From Heliopora coerulea (Eukaryota; Cnidaria; Anthozoa; Scleralcyonacea; Helioporidae): a DNA stretch of 64,000 nt. The stretch lies in NCBI GenBank assembly GCA_030142905.1, contig JASJOG010000427.1, forward strand, positions 62,001-126,000, given 5' to 3'. How positions within the stretch are numbered: position 1 is the stretch's first letter; every line of letters starts with the position of its first letter. The notes beneath the pieces were generated by a model. The model made no database searches and was not told the DNA's origin. It saw only the letters and a program-made list of their open reading frames with translations. Shown here one piece after another: positions 43,350 through 54,031 of this stretch. The translations under genes and the position numbers were made by a program.

Positions 43350-44786
43350 CAGGGGTGTTCAAAAAAACGTGGCCACCTGCTTTTAAAGCTTCCATCGTTC
43401 TTATCACAAGTGATTTCACATCTTTACCTTTATTTTCCTTAGTTCACTATAACATTATACATGTACATGCACCAGCATTCTCATTTAATACTTTGTTGGC
43501 ATTCCCTTTGATTTCATTATCGCCTTGCATCAACTCTGCATGCTTTCAATGAGCTTATGCACGTATTATAGTGTTAATGACTGCCATGCACTTTTGAGTA
43601 TGTCAAACAGCTCATCTTCATTCTTTGGCTTACGGTCTTTCGTTGCCCGATTAAGCTCAACCCATAAATTCTCGATAGGATTCAAATCTGGTGATTGCGC
43701 TGGCCATTGCATCACATTAATTTTCTTATTCTTCAGATATCTCGATACCACTCCACTAGTATGTTTTGGATCGTTATCATGCTAAAACATAAAACCATCA
43801 GAGCACAATCGACGGGCGGAGGGGACAAGATAATGAATTAAAATCTTGCAATATACTTCTCCAGTCATTATTCCTTTAACTCGATGTAAAACCCCAACAC
43901 CATTCCCGGAAAAACAATCACACACGTTAATTGACTTTTGATGTTTTACCGTGCCTTGCATTGAATGAGTTGCCATTTTCTCTTTAGCAGTCCGCCAAAC
44001 ATATTGAGAAGAATTGTTTTGCAGAATAAATGGTGACTCATCGCTCCAAACAACACTTTTCTACTGATCAATATCCCAATGGACATGTTCACGAGCGAAT
44101 GTTAAACGCTCTTTGCGATTCTTCTCACTCACGAATGTTTTCTTAGGCTTTTTTCTCCAGTGTAACCCCTTTTCTGTAAGACGTCGCTGAATAGTTGAGG
44201 TGGAAACATTTACTCCAATACGAGTTTCTAATTCATTAGCCAGCTGTTTCTTGGTTGGGGTTCCTATTTTAGAATGCTTGACTATGCATCGTCACTTCGA
44301 TCACTGGTCTCGCGCTTTCGTCCTGAACCAGGAGTACGATGGCAATTCCAACTTGATTTTAACTTGAAACAAAGCATCTTTGCTCCTGAGTAACTGAGAC
44401 CAAACTCTTTTCCAATTTGGTGAGCACTGACTCCAGCCTTTAGAATACCAAGTATTTCATGGTTTCTTCCTACTTTTTTCTTTGCCTTTTCGTCTTGAAT
44501 TTGCTTTCTTGTGTTCATATTCCTTGTAATTCAGCGGCTCCGTAACTTGGAAATTTGTACAGTGATCTAACTTTTTCATCCAACAACTGTTACACTGTAA
44601 TTTAGCTTGCAATGCTTATGGTACAAGATTTTCATACTATACGCGAAAAATTGATGCGCACGAAGTGGTAATAAATGACAGGTATCGCATACCTCCTGTT
44701 ATTCCAGGTTTTTTTCACTCAGAATCTTTATACATCAAAGAAACTTACATTTTGGTAGATGGCCACTTTTTTTTGCCCACCCACTG
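43350..44786 (-). mobile_element. Tc1-like transposon, 1.44 kb, TA target-site duplication
   Basis: The left end CAGGGGTGTTCAAAAAAACG, then TGGCCACCTGC matches the inverse of the right end (GGTAGATGGCCACTTTTTTT, then ending CCACCCACTG). Both sides are bordered by TA. The minus strand encodes a transposase relic: N-terminal HTH domain at 44518-44282 (ILGILKAGVSAHQIGKEFGL), GRKR-type AT-hook basic stretch, VWSDESPF-like first catalytic Asp (about 44045), DNDPKHTS (about 43770) and SPDLNPIENLWVELN (about 43680). Spacing between second Asp and Glu fits DD34E. Confidence 0.85.
43566..44518 (-). pseudogene. Tc1 transposase, broken
   Basis: The reading frame of the element above is interrupted by a stop right before HDNDPKHTS (a Gln-type codon turned to TAG in the DGFMF-stop-HDNDP stretch) and by frame changes between the HTH domain and the DDE domain. 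Catalytic residues are otherwise recognisable. It could have been mobilised only in trans. Confidence 0.75.
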
Positions 44787-45470
44787 TAGACAATCACAGG
44801 TACTTCGGAATCGAGTAGCTTTGAAATGCAAGCTTTGCAAACAGAATAGTTTTGAGCAGCTTTCAACAGTGGCTTCCCGACTTTATTCTTCCCTAGGGGA
44901 GACTTTTGATTCAATTATTACCGCCTGGATTTTGCCGGTGTTTAATGGCAAAGTAGAATGCAGGTTCTGGTTCATTAGGACGATGACTTTCGAATATTTT
45001 GTAATACTAATCCGGATTGTGTTCATGGTCAATTGTTCAAGAAGTGGGATAAAACACTCAGCGTCCCGAAGACTTGACTTGAACTGACGGATCTTCTCAC
45101 CGCTTTGTACATAAGAATTTCATTGCGCTTTTCAGGATCGTTTTCCCTTCAGCCACACAAAAACACGCTTATCGTTGTAGATCATACTATCTTTCGTCTA
45201 AAATGTTGTCCGCTTCAGTCTTTCTCACTTCTCGGGTGGTTTGTGGATGATTACCTTCACCACGTTCGACCAGTAATGCTTTCATCAGGACTTTAATACC
45301 TCTCAAGAAAGTTTAAAACCGACTTCTTTCAGTAAATTCACCGTTGAACCCTTTGTGTTGAGGTGCCGCTGAACGCTTATTTGAAAATACGTAAGAGTGG
45401 AAGGTTTGTACGCTACACCATTTTTCTCTTTTACCAAAGTGCAAGGCTAAATATTATGATTCCAAAATAC
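44787..45470. repeat. Long inverted repeat, left outer arm
   Basis: Inverse of 49010-49740: the recombinase segment, then GTTCGACCAGTAATGCTTTCATCA (about 45265) against TGATGAAAGCATTACTGGTCGA (about 49140), then AAAGGGTTCAACGG-type sequence. The LINE at 45476 interrupts the arm, which resumes at about 47510. Confidence 0.7.
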
Positions 45471-45475
45471 AACAA

Positions 45476-47300
45476 ATGAAAGGTGAACACCCTAAGGTTT
45501 GGTGGAAAGAAGTTAAGCAGATCAGTCGAATGAATTCTCGCACTAGTGACTTACTCAGTAAGATAAAGGTTGATGAAGTTGAAGGTTTATCTACCCTGAA
45601 AATAGCCAATGTCATCAACAAGGCTTTCCTTGAGCCCCTAGAGGAATACAGACTGGCCAGTCCACTTTGTCCCTTGCCATTAGAGGACTATCCAGAGTTT
45701 CTAGAGGTATCTGAAGAAAGAATTTTTAAATTATTATCAAGCCTTAAGCAAGCAAAGGCCTCAGGTCCTGATGGTATTACCAACTGGCTTCTAAAGGAAT
45801 ATGCTGAGTTACTCGCCTTTCCTGTAAAAAGCATTATCAATGCGTCATTTAAGGAGCAACGTTTACCTGATGTATGGAAATGTGTTGATGTGACACCTTT
45901 GCCAAAGAAGCAACCCGTAGAAAATCTAAAGAAAGATCTAAGACCTATCTCACTAACACCATGTTTGTCAGAAATTGCTGCGGACTTTGTTGTTTGTGAT
46001 TTCGTGAAGCCTGCTGCAATGAAAGTCCTTGACCCTAACCAGTATGGTGCAGTCCCGAAATCCTCCACTACCATCGCCTTGCTGAGTATAATCCACAATT
46101 GGACAATTGGAACAGATGGTAATGGATCTACTGTCAGGTCGATCCTTTTCGATTATCGAAAAGCGTTTGATTTTATCGACCACCGCATTCTCGTTAACAA
46201 GCTGTGCAACTTAGAATTACCAACAATCATTATCAATTGGATTATTGATTTCCTCAGTAACCGCTTCCAAAGAACCAAACTAGTAGATGGTTGTTACTCT
46301 GAATGGGGCTCACTTCCATTAGGAGTCCCTCAGGGTACTAAATTAGGGCCTTGGCTGTTCATTATAATGATCAACGACCTAGTACTCAGCGACGCCTGTG
46401 TCTGGAAATATGTGGATGATACAACGGCATCAGAGGTTGTCCCAAAAGGTGACGTCAGCGGTGCACAACTTTTTGCTGATAAAGTAGCTGAGTGGTCATA
46501 GAACAATCGCCTCCAGTTAAATCCAGATAAATGTAAAGAATTCAGAATTTCATTTGCAAGAATGAAACAAGTATTTGAACCAGTTAAAGTTGGTGGAAAA
46601 GATCTAGAGGTAGTAACAAGCGCAAAGTTATTTGGTGTAACCATCTCAAGCTACTTATCGTGGAACGAACATATAAATGAAGTTATAAAGAAAGCATCAA
46701 AAAGGTTATATTTTTTGGTTCTATTAAAAAAGGCCAAGGTACCCTGTGAAGATCTGAGGCTGTTCTACACTACATGTATAAGATCTGTATCGGACTATGC
46801 CGTGCCTGTGTTCCACTGTTCGCTACCAAAGTATTTAACGCATGAATTGGAACGTATACAGAAGAAGGCGTTAGCAATTGTGTGCCGGTCTTGATTACAA
46901 CGAAGCACTTACTCGCACAGATTTAGTCTCGTTAGATGAACATCATCTTAACTTATGTAATTCCCTTTTCAATGACACTCTTAATGATAAGAGTCAAAGA
47001 CTGCGTTATTTACTCCCACCATTACATCAACCCACCAGGTACACTTTAAGACACACAAGAACCTTTGATGTTCCTAAAGTGAAAACTAACCGAGCTAAGA
47101 ACACTTTCATTATATCGTCAAGTCTTAACTTTGATACAATTTAGCCAATTTTATATCTCGCAGTCTTGCGTGTATATAATGTGTTTTATATTTTATCAAA
47201 TTTCACCATAACTATTTAAGTTTGCATGTACATTCGTATTTTGATATTTATTTATATTGTATTTAATACACAATTTAGCCTTCTGGCTGGTATGTATTAT
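45476..47300 (+). mobile_element. CR1/L2-like LINE, nearly intact RT
   Basis: 5'-truncated copy whose RT is open for 341 codons: KQAKASGPDGITNWLLKEYA, DLRPISLTPCLSEIA, palm motif ILFDYRKAFDFIDHRI, LPLGVPQGTKLGPWLF, then KYVDDTTASE with the catalytic YVDD. A TAG at 46499 precedes NNRLQLNPDKCKEF. The thumb and C-terminal region follow in frame (SAKLFGVTISSYLSWNEHIN, ELERIQKKALAIV), then a frameshift near 46890 and the tail to 47144. The 3' end CTTCTGGCTGGTATGTATTA, then TTAAAGCAT leads straight into the CTAC array, as expected of a microsatellite-tailed LINE. Confidence 0.85.
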
Positions 47301-47304
47301 TAAA

Positions 47305-47384
47305 GCATCTACCTACCTACCTACCTACCTACCTACCTACCTACCTACCTACCTACCTACCTACCTACCTACCTACCTACCTAC

Positions 47385-47466
<82 letters not shown>
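47305..47466. repeat. (CTAC)n(CTAT)n microsatellite at LINE 3' end
   Basis: About 20 CTAC units change abruptly to about 20 CTAT units. Confidence 0.95.
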
Positions 47467-47467
<1 letters not shown>

Positions 47468-47509
47468 CCGGTATCTATCTATAAAGTATGACAGCGGAAA
47501 AAACTACGT

Positions 47510-48125
47510 ATTTTACTTCTCTCGACAGAATTTGCTCAAGGTTTGCTTGTCGTACTATGTTTTATGTTTTGTATTTTCCGATATTTTGTCAGCAATAAAA
47601 ATGCAGAACTTTCATGTTTTCTTTGTTTATTTCCTCGGGTTCGTAATTCGTTTCATCTCCGTTACCAAAGTCTTTTACCTCCAGATGAATACTTAGTATA
47701 AATCTTCATCATAACACTTCTACTAGAAATTTGTAGTTAACTTTGAAATAATGTTTGATTTATCAGGTTTTTAATACAAAAAATATTAAAATTTTTTTTT
47801 TCAATGATAAGCTATCCGTAATGCTGGTATCCGACCGGTAACCTATAAAAATGCTCCGTTTTTAAGACGGAAAGTGTTGCCATCAACTAAAGTGTCTTTC
47901 TTCAAAGTTAAAAAAAGTGATAAGTTTGATCCGAAAACGGCACGAAATACGTCAAGATTGCTATTAATACAGGGTCTCGATACGAACATCCATTGTTTAG
48001 TTGTAAAATTGTCAGAATGGATCTCATCATTTGTGAAACCGTTAAAGGTTATTCTCACCAAAAGTTTTGTTTTAATAAAACAGAATAGAAATTTTAAACG
48101 TAAATATGACGACGAGCAGTTTAAA
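47510..48125. repeat. Long inverted repeat, left inner arm
   Basis: Inverse of about 48340-48990. Landmarks: TTTATTTCCTCGGGTTCGTA, GATAAGCTATCCGTAATGCT, CGACCGGTAACCT and TGACGACGA occur in inverse order on the right. A 133-codon plus-strand frame at 47874-48275 starts in this arm and runs into the loop; I recognise no domain in it. Confidence 0.8.
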
Positions 48126-48339
48126 TATAGAACTAGAAATACGTGCACGCAACAACCCCTCGCCCACCCCTCCAATATGTCTCTCGAGAGTCCAAGTAAC
48201 ATTGATAATTTTTCAAAACTGTCAAAAAGACAAATCCCCCTTACTATAAATGGAAGAGGAGGGTATGCAATATAAGAAAGAGACATCATTTGCACACGAA
48301 TATTAACAATCCAAACTGGAAATTGCTTTATATTTGAAC
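48126..48339. other. Loop of the long inverted repeat
   Basis: About 210 bp of unique spacer containing CGCAACAACCCCTCGCCCAC and CTCTCGAGAGTCC. An inverse copy of much of it lies at 54985-55195. Confidence 0.65.
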
Positions 48340-49740
48340 TGTTCGTCGTCAGTCGTCATATTTACGTTTAAAAGTTTGACTCTGTTTTATTGTAACAAAA
48401 CGTTTGGAGAGAATATCCTTTAACGGTTTTGCAAATAATGGGATCCATCCTGACAATTCTACTGCTAAACAATGGATGTTTGTATCATGACCCTGTATTA
48501 GTAGCAATCTTGATGTATTTCGTGTCGTTTTTGGATGAAACTCATCCCTTTTTTCTCTTTGAAGAAAGACAGTTTAGTAGATGGCAATACTTTCCGTCTT
48601 AAAAGCGGAGCATTCTCACAGGTTACCGGTCGGATACCAGCATTACGGATAGCTTATGATTGAAAAAAAAAATTTTGATATTTTTTGTATTAAAAAACCG
48701 ATAAATCCTAGATTGTCTTCAAATTAATTAAAAATTTCTAGTGGAAGTGCTATGATGAAGATTTATGGTAAATATTCACCCGGAGGTAAAAGACTTTGTT
48801 GACGAAGATGAAACGAATTACGAAACCGAGGAAATAAACAAAGAAAACGTGAGAGTTTTGCATTTTTATTTCTAACCAAAAATCAGAAAATACAAAACAT
48901 ACAACAAAATACGACAAGAAAACCTTGTGCAAGTTTTGTCGAAAGAAGAACGAGAAAAGGGAAGCAAAAGACGTACTTTGCACACGGTAAAACATCAATA
49001 AAAAAGAAAAATGGCGTACAAACCTGCACCTCTTGCGTATTTTCAACTAAGTATTCAGTGGCACTTCAGTACAAAGGGTTCAACGGTAAATTTACACAAA
49101 GACACTTTAAACTTTCTTGAGAGGTTTTAAAAATCATTTGATGAAAGCATTACTGGTCGAACACGGTTAAGGTCATCGCGCACAAACCACTCTCCAAGTG
49201 TGAAAAACCGAAGCGAACAACTGTTTCGCCGAAGGATAATTTGGTGACCAAAACCAAGTAGCTTTGCAGCGAGTTACCTGGTGGCTGTTTACCTAGCATT
49301 TTTGTTTTGAGCCACAAATACATCCTAAAGTCTTCAGTGGGGCTACATTTCATACGGAAAAATCCTGATTGAGGCGATAAAATCTTTGTGTGGAAAGCGG
49401 AGAAAGCATCCAAAGACTGTCATTGCCAAAACAACTTTTCTGGACGATGAGTGTGCTATCCCACTTCTCAAACAATTGACCATGAACACTGTCCAGTTAA
49501 ATACTGCAAATTGTTCAAAAGTAATCGTCCTACAGAGATGAATGAACCAGAATCTTTGTTTTACTTTACCAATAAACACCAGCAAAATCCAGGCGGTAAT
49601 ATTTGGTACAAGAAGGCTCCCTTAGGGAAGAATGAAGTCGGCAAGCTACTTTTGAAAGCTGCTCAAAACAATTCTGTTTGCAGAACTTGTATTTCAAAGC
49701 TACTCGATTCAGACGTACCTGTGATTGTGTACCTCAGGTA
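48340..49740. repeat. Long inverted repeat, right arm
   Basis: Continuous counterpart of the left arm pieces (44787-45470 plus 47510-48125), so it shows the structure without the LINE. Confidence 0.75.
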
Positions 49741-49985
49741 AGTGGTTACCAGAACATGAAAAGTCCCAAGACTAATACAAATCGGCTTCTATTCAACTTT
49801 AGGGAAGAATGTCGTTTTAATACACTTGGTCGCTTATCAAATGTCCTGACAACAAGCGAGTTCCCTTACGTCTTTTGTTCATATAAATCAGAAAGAACCA
49901 AGACAAAACGTTGCTGCAAAAAGTGGATAGTTGGCAAATGTATATTCCAAAGACCTAACTTTGAGAACTGCTCTTTCAATTCATA
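49428..49985 (+). pseudogene. Crypton-like tyrosine recombinase pseudogene, second copy
   Basis: The frame reads ESLFYFTNKHQQNPGGNIWY, then KKAPLGKNEVGKLLLKAAQN and VCRTCISKLLDSDVPV, the RKTCISRLLDADVP-type block of DUF3504 domains. A frameshift then leads to PQVSGYQNMKSP in another frame, corresponding to the LSGHKN..SL motif with His replaced by Tyr. The remainder to 49985 has no recognisable family. Inverse copy of 43237-45087. Confidence 0.6.
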
Positions 49986-50233
49986 AATTGTCCAGTTACT
50001 GAGGTGGTCCTCAAAAGCGAAAGCAGCCTATAAGCCATTTCCTTTGCCGGTCTTAAATTATTTACTGGTTTCAGTGTTCAAATAATGTAAACAACTTGGG
50101 AGAGATCCATACAAGGGAAAAAAGAACGAGACTAAATCGATTTGCTTCAATACGGTACCTAGGTATGGTTAGGTCAACAACATACCAATCCCCGAGGTGG
50201 CACACGGCATTTTTTGAGTGACCGGAATCCATG

Positions 50234-50237
<4 letters not shown>

Positions 50238-50304
<67 letters not shown>
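50238..50304. repeat. (TA)n
   Basis: TA dinucleotide run interrupted once by CA. Confidence 0.9.
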
Positions 50305-50310
<6 letters not shown>

Positions 50311-50351
50311 TAATACGTTTAATGGAAATTTAATAAAAATATAAAAACTGT

Positions 50352-50388
50352 AACTCGAGTTTCACGCTGCACAGCGATCCTCAGACTA
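50352..50388 (-). ncRNA. Hammerhead-like motif, left PLE arm
   Basis: Minus strand: CTGAGGA, stem II CGCTG/CAGCG, then GAAACTCGAGTT. Core and stem II are good, but stem I pairs only two bases before a mismatch, so activity is doubtful. Confidence 0.5.
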
Positions 50389-50485
50389 AAAGTTAAAACT
50401 ATTTACAGTGATATATAAAAGCAAATTCGTTAAAAAATTAATATGGAATATATTACATAAAATATGAACCTGTAGATAAAATTAC

Positions 50486-51209
50486 CTATTTACATAAGAA
50501 TTTTGCTGCATGCCTACACTTCGTTACTAGTTCGGATCTTTTGTTCAATAAAAAGCGTTTATCTGCATATAAAATCAGCAGTTTTTTCGTAGTACACAAG
50601 TTGCATGATTTACTTCCGCTCGTGTATGGCTTAGCGTGCTTGAGAATTGACCATTCGATGCTATAGGGTTCATTATTGGCCTTCAACTCCCAGATGTATC
50701 TAGACAGTGCGGTGCTATTTGCATGTTTCATGTGATTGAAAGAGTGCATGTGATTGTTAAATCTGGTTTTAAATTCACCCTCGGCCATGCCAATGTAGAT
50801 TCTCTTTGTATCTTTGGAACACGTCTTCACCGTAGCCTGGTAAACTAAATTCTTTTCCAGGCACGATCCTTTTAACGGGCATTCTTCCTTCTTTCTACAA
50901 TTGCATGACCTTTCTTTCATAGTATTGTCGAGATTGAAAATTCTATAATTATGGCGTTGAATAATTTGGGTCATGTTTGCGGTACATCGGTAGCTGACCT
51001 TGATGGTATTCTTGTTAAAAAGCTTATGCAGTGCGTGGCCAACTGGGAAATGCTTGCTGACCAATTCTAAAAATGTCCTGCCGACGTTTGTCATGACGCT
51101 CATGGAAAATGGAGGGTTGAACCAAATGATGTTGCGCTTTCTTGATCTGTTACTAGGTACCGATTTTTGGTACGATCTCTGGATAACGTCTTTGAAACCA
51201 CTCTTTCTA
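50486..51209 (-). CDS. PLE GIY-YIG endonuclease region, left copy (5'-truncated)
   Basis: The minus-strand frame has an RKRNIIWFNPPFSMSVMTNV linker, the cysteine cluster CNCRKKEECPLKGSCL, GIY-YIG core LVYQATV...RIYIGMAEGEFKTRFNNHMH, a CNLC motif, and ends SELVTKCRHAAKFLCK. The RT domain is absent: the frame continues 5' through the loop to 51310, where an artificial start arises from the inverted repeat. Over the GIY-YIG region it matches the right copy with one obvious substitution (Val for Ile before TKCRH). Confidence 0.75.
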
Positions 51210-51278
51210 AGCGCTTCGTTGTAGATTGGGACAGCTCTTTCGAAGCAATCCATGTTGCATGATAGTCTGGAAAGAGTG

Positions 51279-51991
51279 GTTTCGAAGAAGTTATCCAGAG
51301 ATCGTACCAAAAATCGGTACCTAGTAACAGATCAAGAAAGCGCAACATCATTTGGTTCAACCCTCCATTTTCCATGAGCGTCATGACAAACGTCGGCAGG
51401 ACATTTTTAGAATTGGTCAGCAAGCATTTCCCAGTTGGCCACGCACTGCATAAGCTTTTTAACAAGAATACCATCAAGGTCAGCTACCGATGTACCGCAA
51501 ACATGACCCAAATTATTCAACGCCATAATTATAGAATTTTCAATCTCGACAATACTATGAAAGAAAGGTCATGCAATTGTAGAAAGAAGGAAGAATGCCC
51601 GTTAAAAGGATCGTGCCTGGAAAAGAATTTAGTTTACCAGGCTACGGTGAAGACGTGTTCCAAAGATACAAAGAGAATCTACATTGGCATGGCCGAGGGT
51701 GAATTTAAAACCAGATTTAACAATCACATGCACTCTTTCAATCACATGAAACATGCAAATAGCACCGCACTGTCTAGATACATCTGGGAGTTGAAGGCCA
51801 ATAACGAACCCTATAGCATCGAATGGTCAATTCTCAAGCACGCTAAGCCATACACGAGCGGAAGTAAATCATGCAACTTGTGTACTACGAAAAAACTGCT
51901 GATTTTATATGCAGATAAACGCTTTTTATTGAACAAAAGATCCGAACTAATAACGAAGTGTAGGCATGCAGCAAAATTCTTATGTAAATAG
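51279..51991 (+). CDS. PLE GIY-YIG endonuclease region, right copy (5'-truncated)
   Basis: Open from the first Met of the MSVMTNVGRTFLELVSKHFP linker at 51374 to the stop, 205 codons, with the same CNCRKKEECPLKGSCL and IYIGMAEGEFKTRFNNH motifs as the left copy. It lacks the RT, so it is not an autonomous element, but the endonuclease reading frame is undamaged. An in-frame stop separates 51374 from the region upstream. Confidence 0.75.
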
Positions 51992-52095
51992 GTAATTTTA
52001 TCTACAGGTTCATATTTTATGTAATATATTCCATATTAATTTTTTAACGAATTTGCTTATATATATATATATCACTGTAAATAGTTTTAACTTTT

Positions 52096-52134
52096 AGTCT
52101 GAGGATCGCTGTGCAGCGTGAAACTCGAGTTACA
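52096..52134 (+). ncRNA. Hammerhead-like motif, right PLE arm
   Basis: Plus-strand twin of the motif at 50352-50388: CTGAGGA at 52099-52105 and GAAA at 52120-52123. Confidence 0.5.
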
Positions 52135-52294
52135 GTTTTTATATTTTTATTAAATTTCCATTAAACGAATAATACGTAGTTCCACGACTTGATTTGTGTT
52201 GAGCACTGTCGATATCTAGTGGACATATCGAAGTCTATTTTATATATATATATATACATAGTCTATTTGGTTAATGTCTAAGCTTTGAGCATCT

Positions 52295-52336
52295 GCCGTT
52301 ACACGGTGTTTCACCCTTACGCGATCATCAGACGAC
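52295..52336 (-). ncRNA. Hammerhead motif, left arm (stem II damaged)
   Basis: Minus strand: CTGATGA, then CGCGTAAGGG where the right arm has CGCGTAAGCG, so one stem II pair is lost. Stem I GTCGT/ACGGC is retained. Confidence 0.55.
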
Positions 52337-52578
52337 TAATTACATTTAACTACGTTGTCCCTTTTATGCTCTTCAGGGCGCGGTGGTGTCATCCTTCAGG
52401 AATTGGAGGAATTTGTTAATTGTCCGGTGTGTGTCGAATTGCCGTCACATAAACAAATTCCTCCTCCGCCACTATAAAGACACACAGCAGGAAAATTAAC
52501 AAATTCCACAAATTCCTGAAGGATGACGCCACCGCGCCCTGAAGAGCATAAAAGGGACAACGTAGTTAAATGCAATTA

Positions 52579-52620
52579 GTCGTCTGATGATCGCGTAAGC
52601 GTGAAACACCGTGTAACGGC
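52579..52620 (+). ncRNA. Hammerhead ribozyme, right arm (intact)
   Basis: CTGATGA at 52584-52590, stem II CGC/GCG with a GTAA loop, GAAAC, minimal stem III AC/GT with loop ACCGT, cleavage A, and stem I GTCGT paired with ACGGC (one G-U). Confidence 0.7.
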
Positions 52621-52734
52621 AGATGCTCAAAGCTTAGACATTAACCAAATAGACTATTAAAGCTCTACACCTTTGTATTGAGCACTCTCCTTTTCAGAGA
52701 CCAAACAGCTACATTTATATATATACATATATAA

Positions 52735-52736
52735 AC

Positions 52737-52788
<52 letters not shown>
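52735..52788. repeat. (TA)n
   Basis: TA dinucleotide run. Confidence 0.9.
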
Positions 52789-52792
<4 letters not shown>

Positions 52793-53103
52793 CAAATGTC
52801 ACAACTCCACTCGGCAGCAGAGAAACCATATAGTAAACAAATTAATGCTACCACGACTTGAAGAATTTTTAAAATTTATATTTAGGTTATTTCAATTTTC
52901 AGCCGTATGAAGCAGCCTTCATCAGAAATATAAGTACATAAGATGAAAGACAAACATTTTATAAACTACTTCAGGAAGTAATTAAAATACAGGAAGTAAT
53001 TAAGATACAGGAAGTAATTAAAATACAAGAAGTAATTAAATACAGGAAGTAGTTAAATTACAAGAACTGATTAAAATACAAGAAATAATTAAAATACAAA
53101 AAG

Positions 53104-53721
53104 TTACTGCTGCGAGAAATCATATGTACTATTCATCCCTCCCACATTAGTTAATAATGTACCTATCCAAAAATTTTTACACTTTCTTAAATTTTCGTTG
53201 TTTTGGTCAATTAGAATAAATTTCAAACTAGAAAAATTGCTGTCATGTTTGTCAATAAAATGGTTGAAAATACCACACGTCCTACGCCTACGCTTAATGT
53301 GGGACTTGTAATTGGGCAAACGGGATTTAAAATTCACCGTGGATCCCACACCCTGCAATCCACAAGTCACACATTGAGCAAGATAAACGACATTGTGCGA
53401 GGAACAGTTAAGTGTTTTCCGAATATAATACAATCTACCTGTAATGGTGGAGCCAAATGACTCTGCTGATATTAAAAAGTTGTTACAACAATCACATCTT
53501 TTCAAACACCTATTACAGCCATTTCCTGTACTCTGAGTAGCTCGATAAGGATTAGAGGGTGCCAATAACTCTTTTATATTGGCACTTCTACTGTATGCCA
53601 ACCCCAAAGCTCCGGGAGGCAATACTTCATTCGCTCGTTCATCCGTGTCAATGATAGCTCGATGTTTACAAAATATGCTGGCTATATCAGGAGCCCGGGG
53701 GTTATACCTAGTTACAAACAC
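53104..53721 (-). pseudogene. PLE GIY-YIG-like C-terminal region
   Basis: The 205-codon frame has a zinc-binding-like CNRCLKRCDCCNNFL, then LNCSSHNVVYLAQCVTCGLQ and GVGSTVNFKSRLPNYKSHI, which fits a GIY-YIG core (Y..QC..C...YVG.T...F..R...H) although the second motif reads GVGST. It ends at 53104 with no further domain. It follows the RT piece at 54601-54032, with frame breaks in the roughly 300 bp between. Confidence 0.65.
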
Positions 53722-54031
53722 ACATTTATTACCTTTTTTCTTAGGTTTACCCTTGCGTGCTCCCTTGTCATAGATTCCATTTCTTTAAAAGCATTGTAAA
53801 CATGATTGCTATCATGACCACAATCAATAAGAAATTTAGAATAAAATTTACTTTTTTCCTGAAAATCGCGGCCCTGTGAACATACGCGCCTCAGCCTTAA
53901 AGCTACTCCCTTAGCAATACCACGTATTTGAGATCTCGGGTGTTATGAATTGGCATTGAGATATATATATGGGCATAAGTAGGCTTACTATATATGGATG
54001 TTTCTAGCTTATTATCCAGCAAAGTAATCTC

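Larger units (their letters stand above)
43237..45087 (-). pseudogene. Crypton-like tyrosine recombinase pseudogene, split by a Tc1 element
   Basis: Minus-strand blocks lie on both sides of the Tc1 insertion. 45087-44787 is homologous to the plus-strand copy at 49428-49740 (the LGKNEVGKLL...CISKLLDS region, seen here as ACISKLLDSEVPVIVY). 43348-43237 continues with QQSEYQNVKSLDLYKSASFQ and LQQRMSFTLSR, the end of the DUF3504-type domain with its Tyr-containing YKSAS. Removing the Tc1 and one TA restores collinearity with the paralogue. The usual SGH motif reads SEY here, so it would be inactive even without the insertion. Confidence 0.65.
50305..52168. mobile_element. Head-to-head pair of 5'-truncated Penelope-like elements (inverted repeat, arms about 0.9 kb)
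   Basis: 50305-51209 and 51279-52168 are reverse complements with only a few differences. About 70 bp of spacer (51210-51278) forms the loop. Each arm encodes the same linker plus GIY-YIG region and ends with the same 3' UTR and hammerhead-like motif. Outer edges are (TA)n-rich. Confidence 0.85.
52255..52662. mobile_element. Foldback element with a hammerhead on each arm
   Basis: The arms TAGTCTATTTGGTTAATGTC (left) and GACATTAACCAAATAGACTA (right) continue inward through CTTCAGGGCGCGGTGG and CCACCGCGCCCTGAAG to GAATTTGTTAATT..., about 190 bp each, around a short centre near 52435-52490. No protein is encoded. Related sequence at 16480-16680. Confidence 0.8.

Noticed and set aside
47305..47466. 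CRISPR-like or other structured array
   Set aside because: Pure four-base microsatellite without spacers; typical LINE 3' tail.
47874..48275. 133-codon plus-strand gene
   Set aside because: It spans the inner arm and loop of the long inverted repeat, has no recognisable domain, and the right arm carries its inverse in a decayed state. Not called as a gene.
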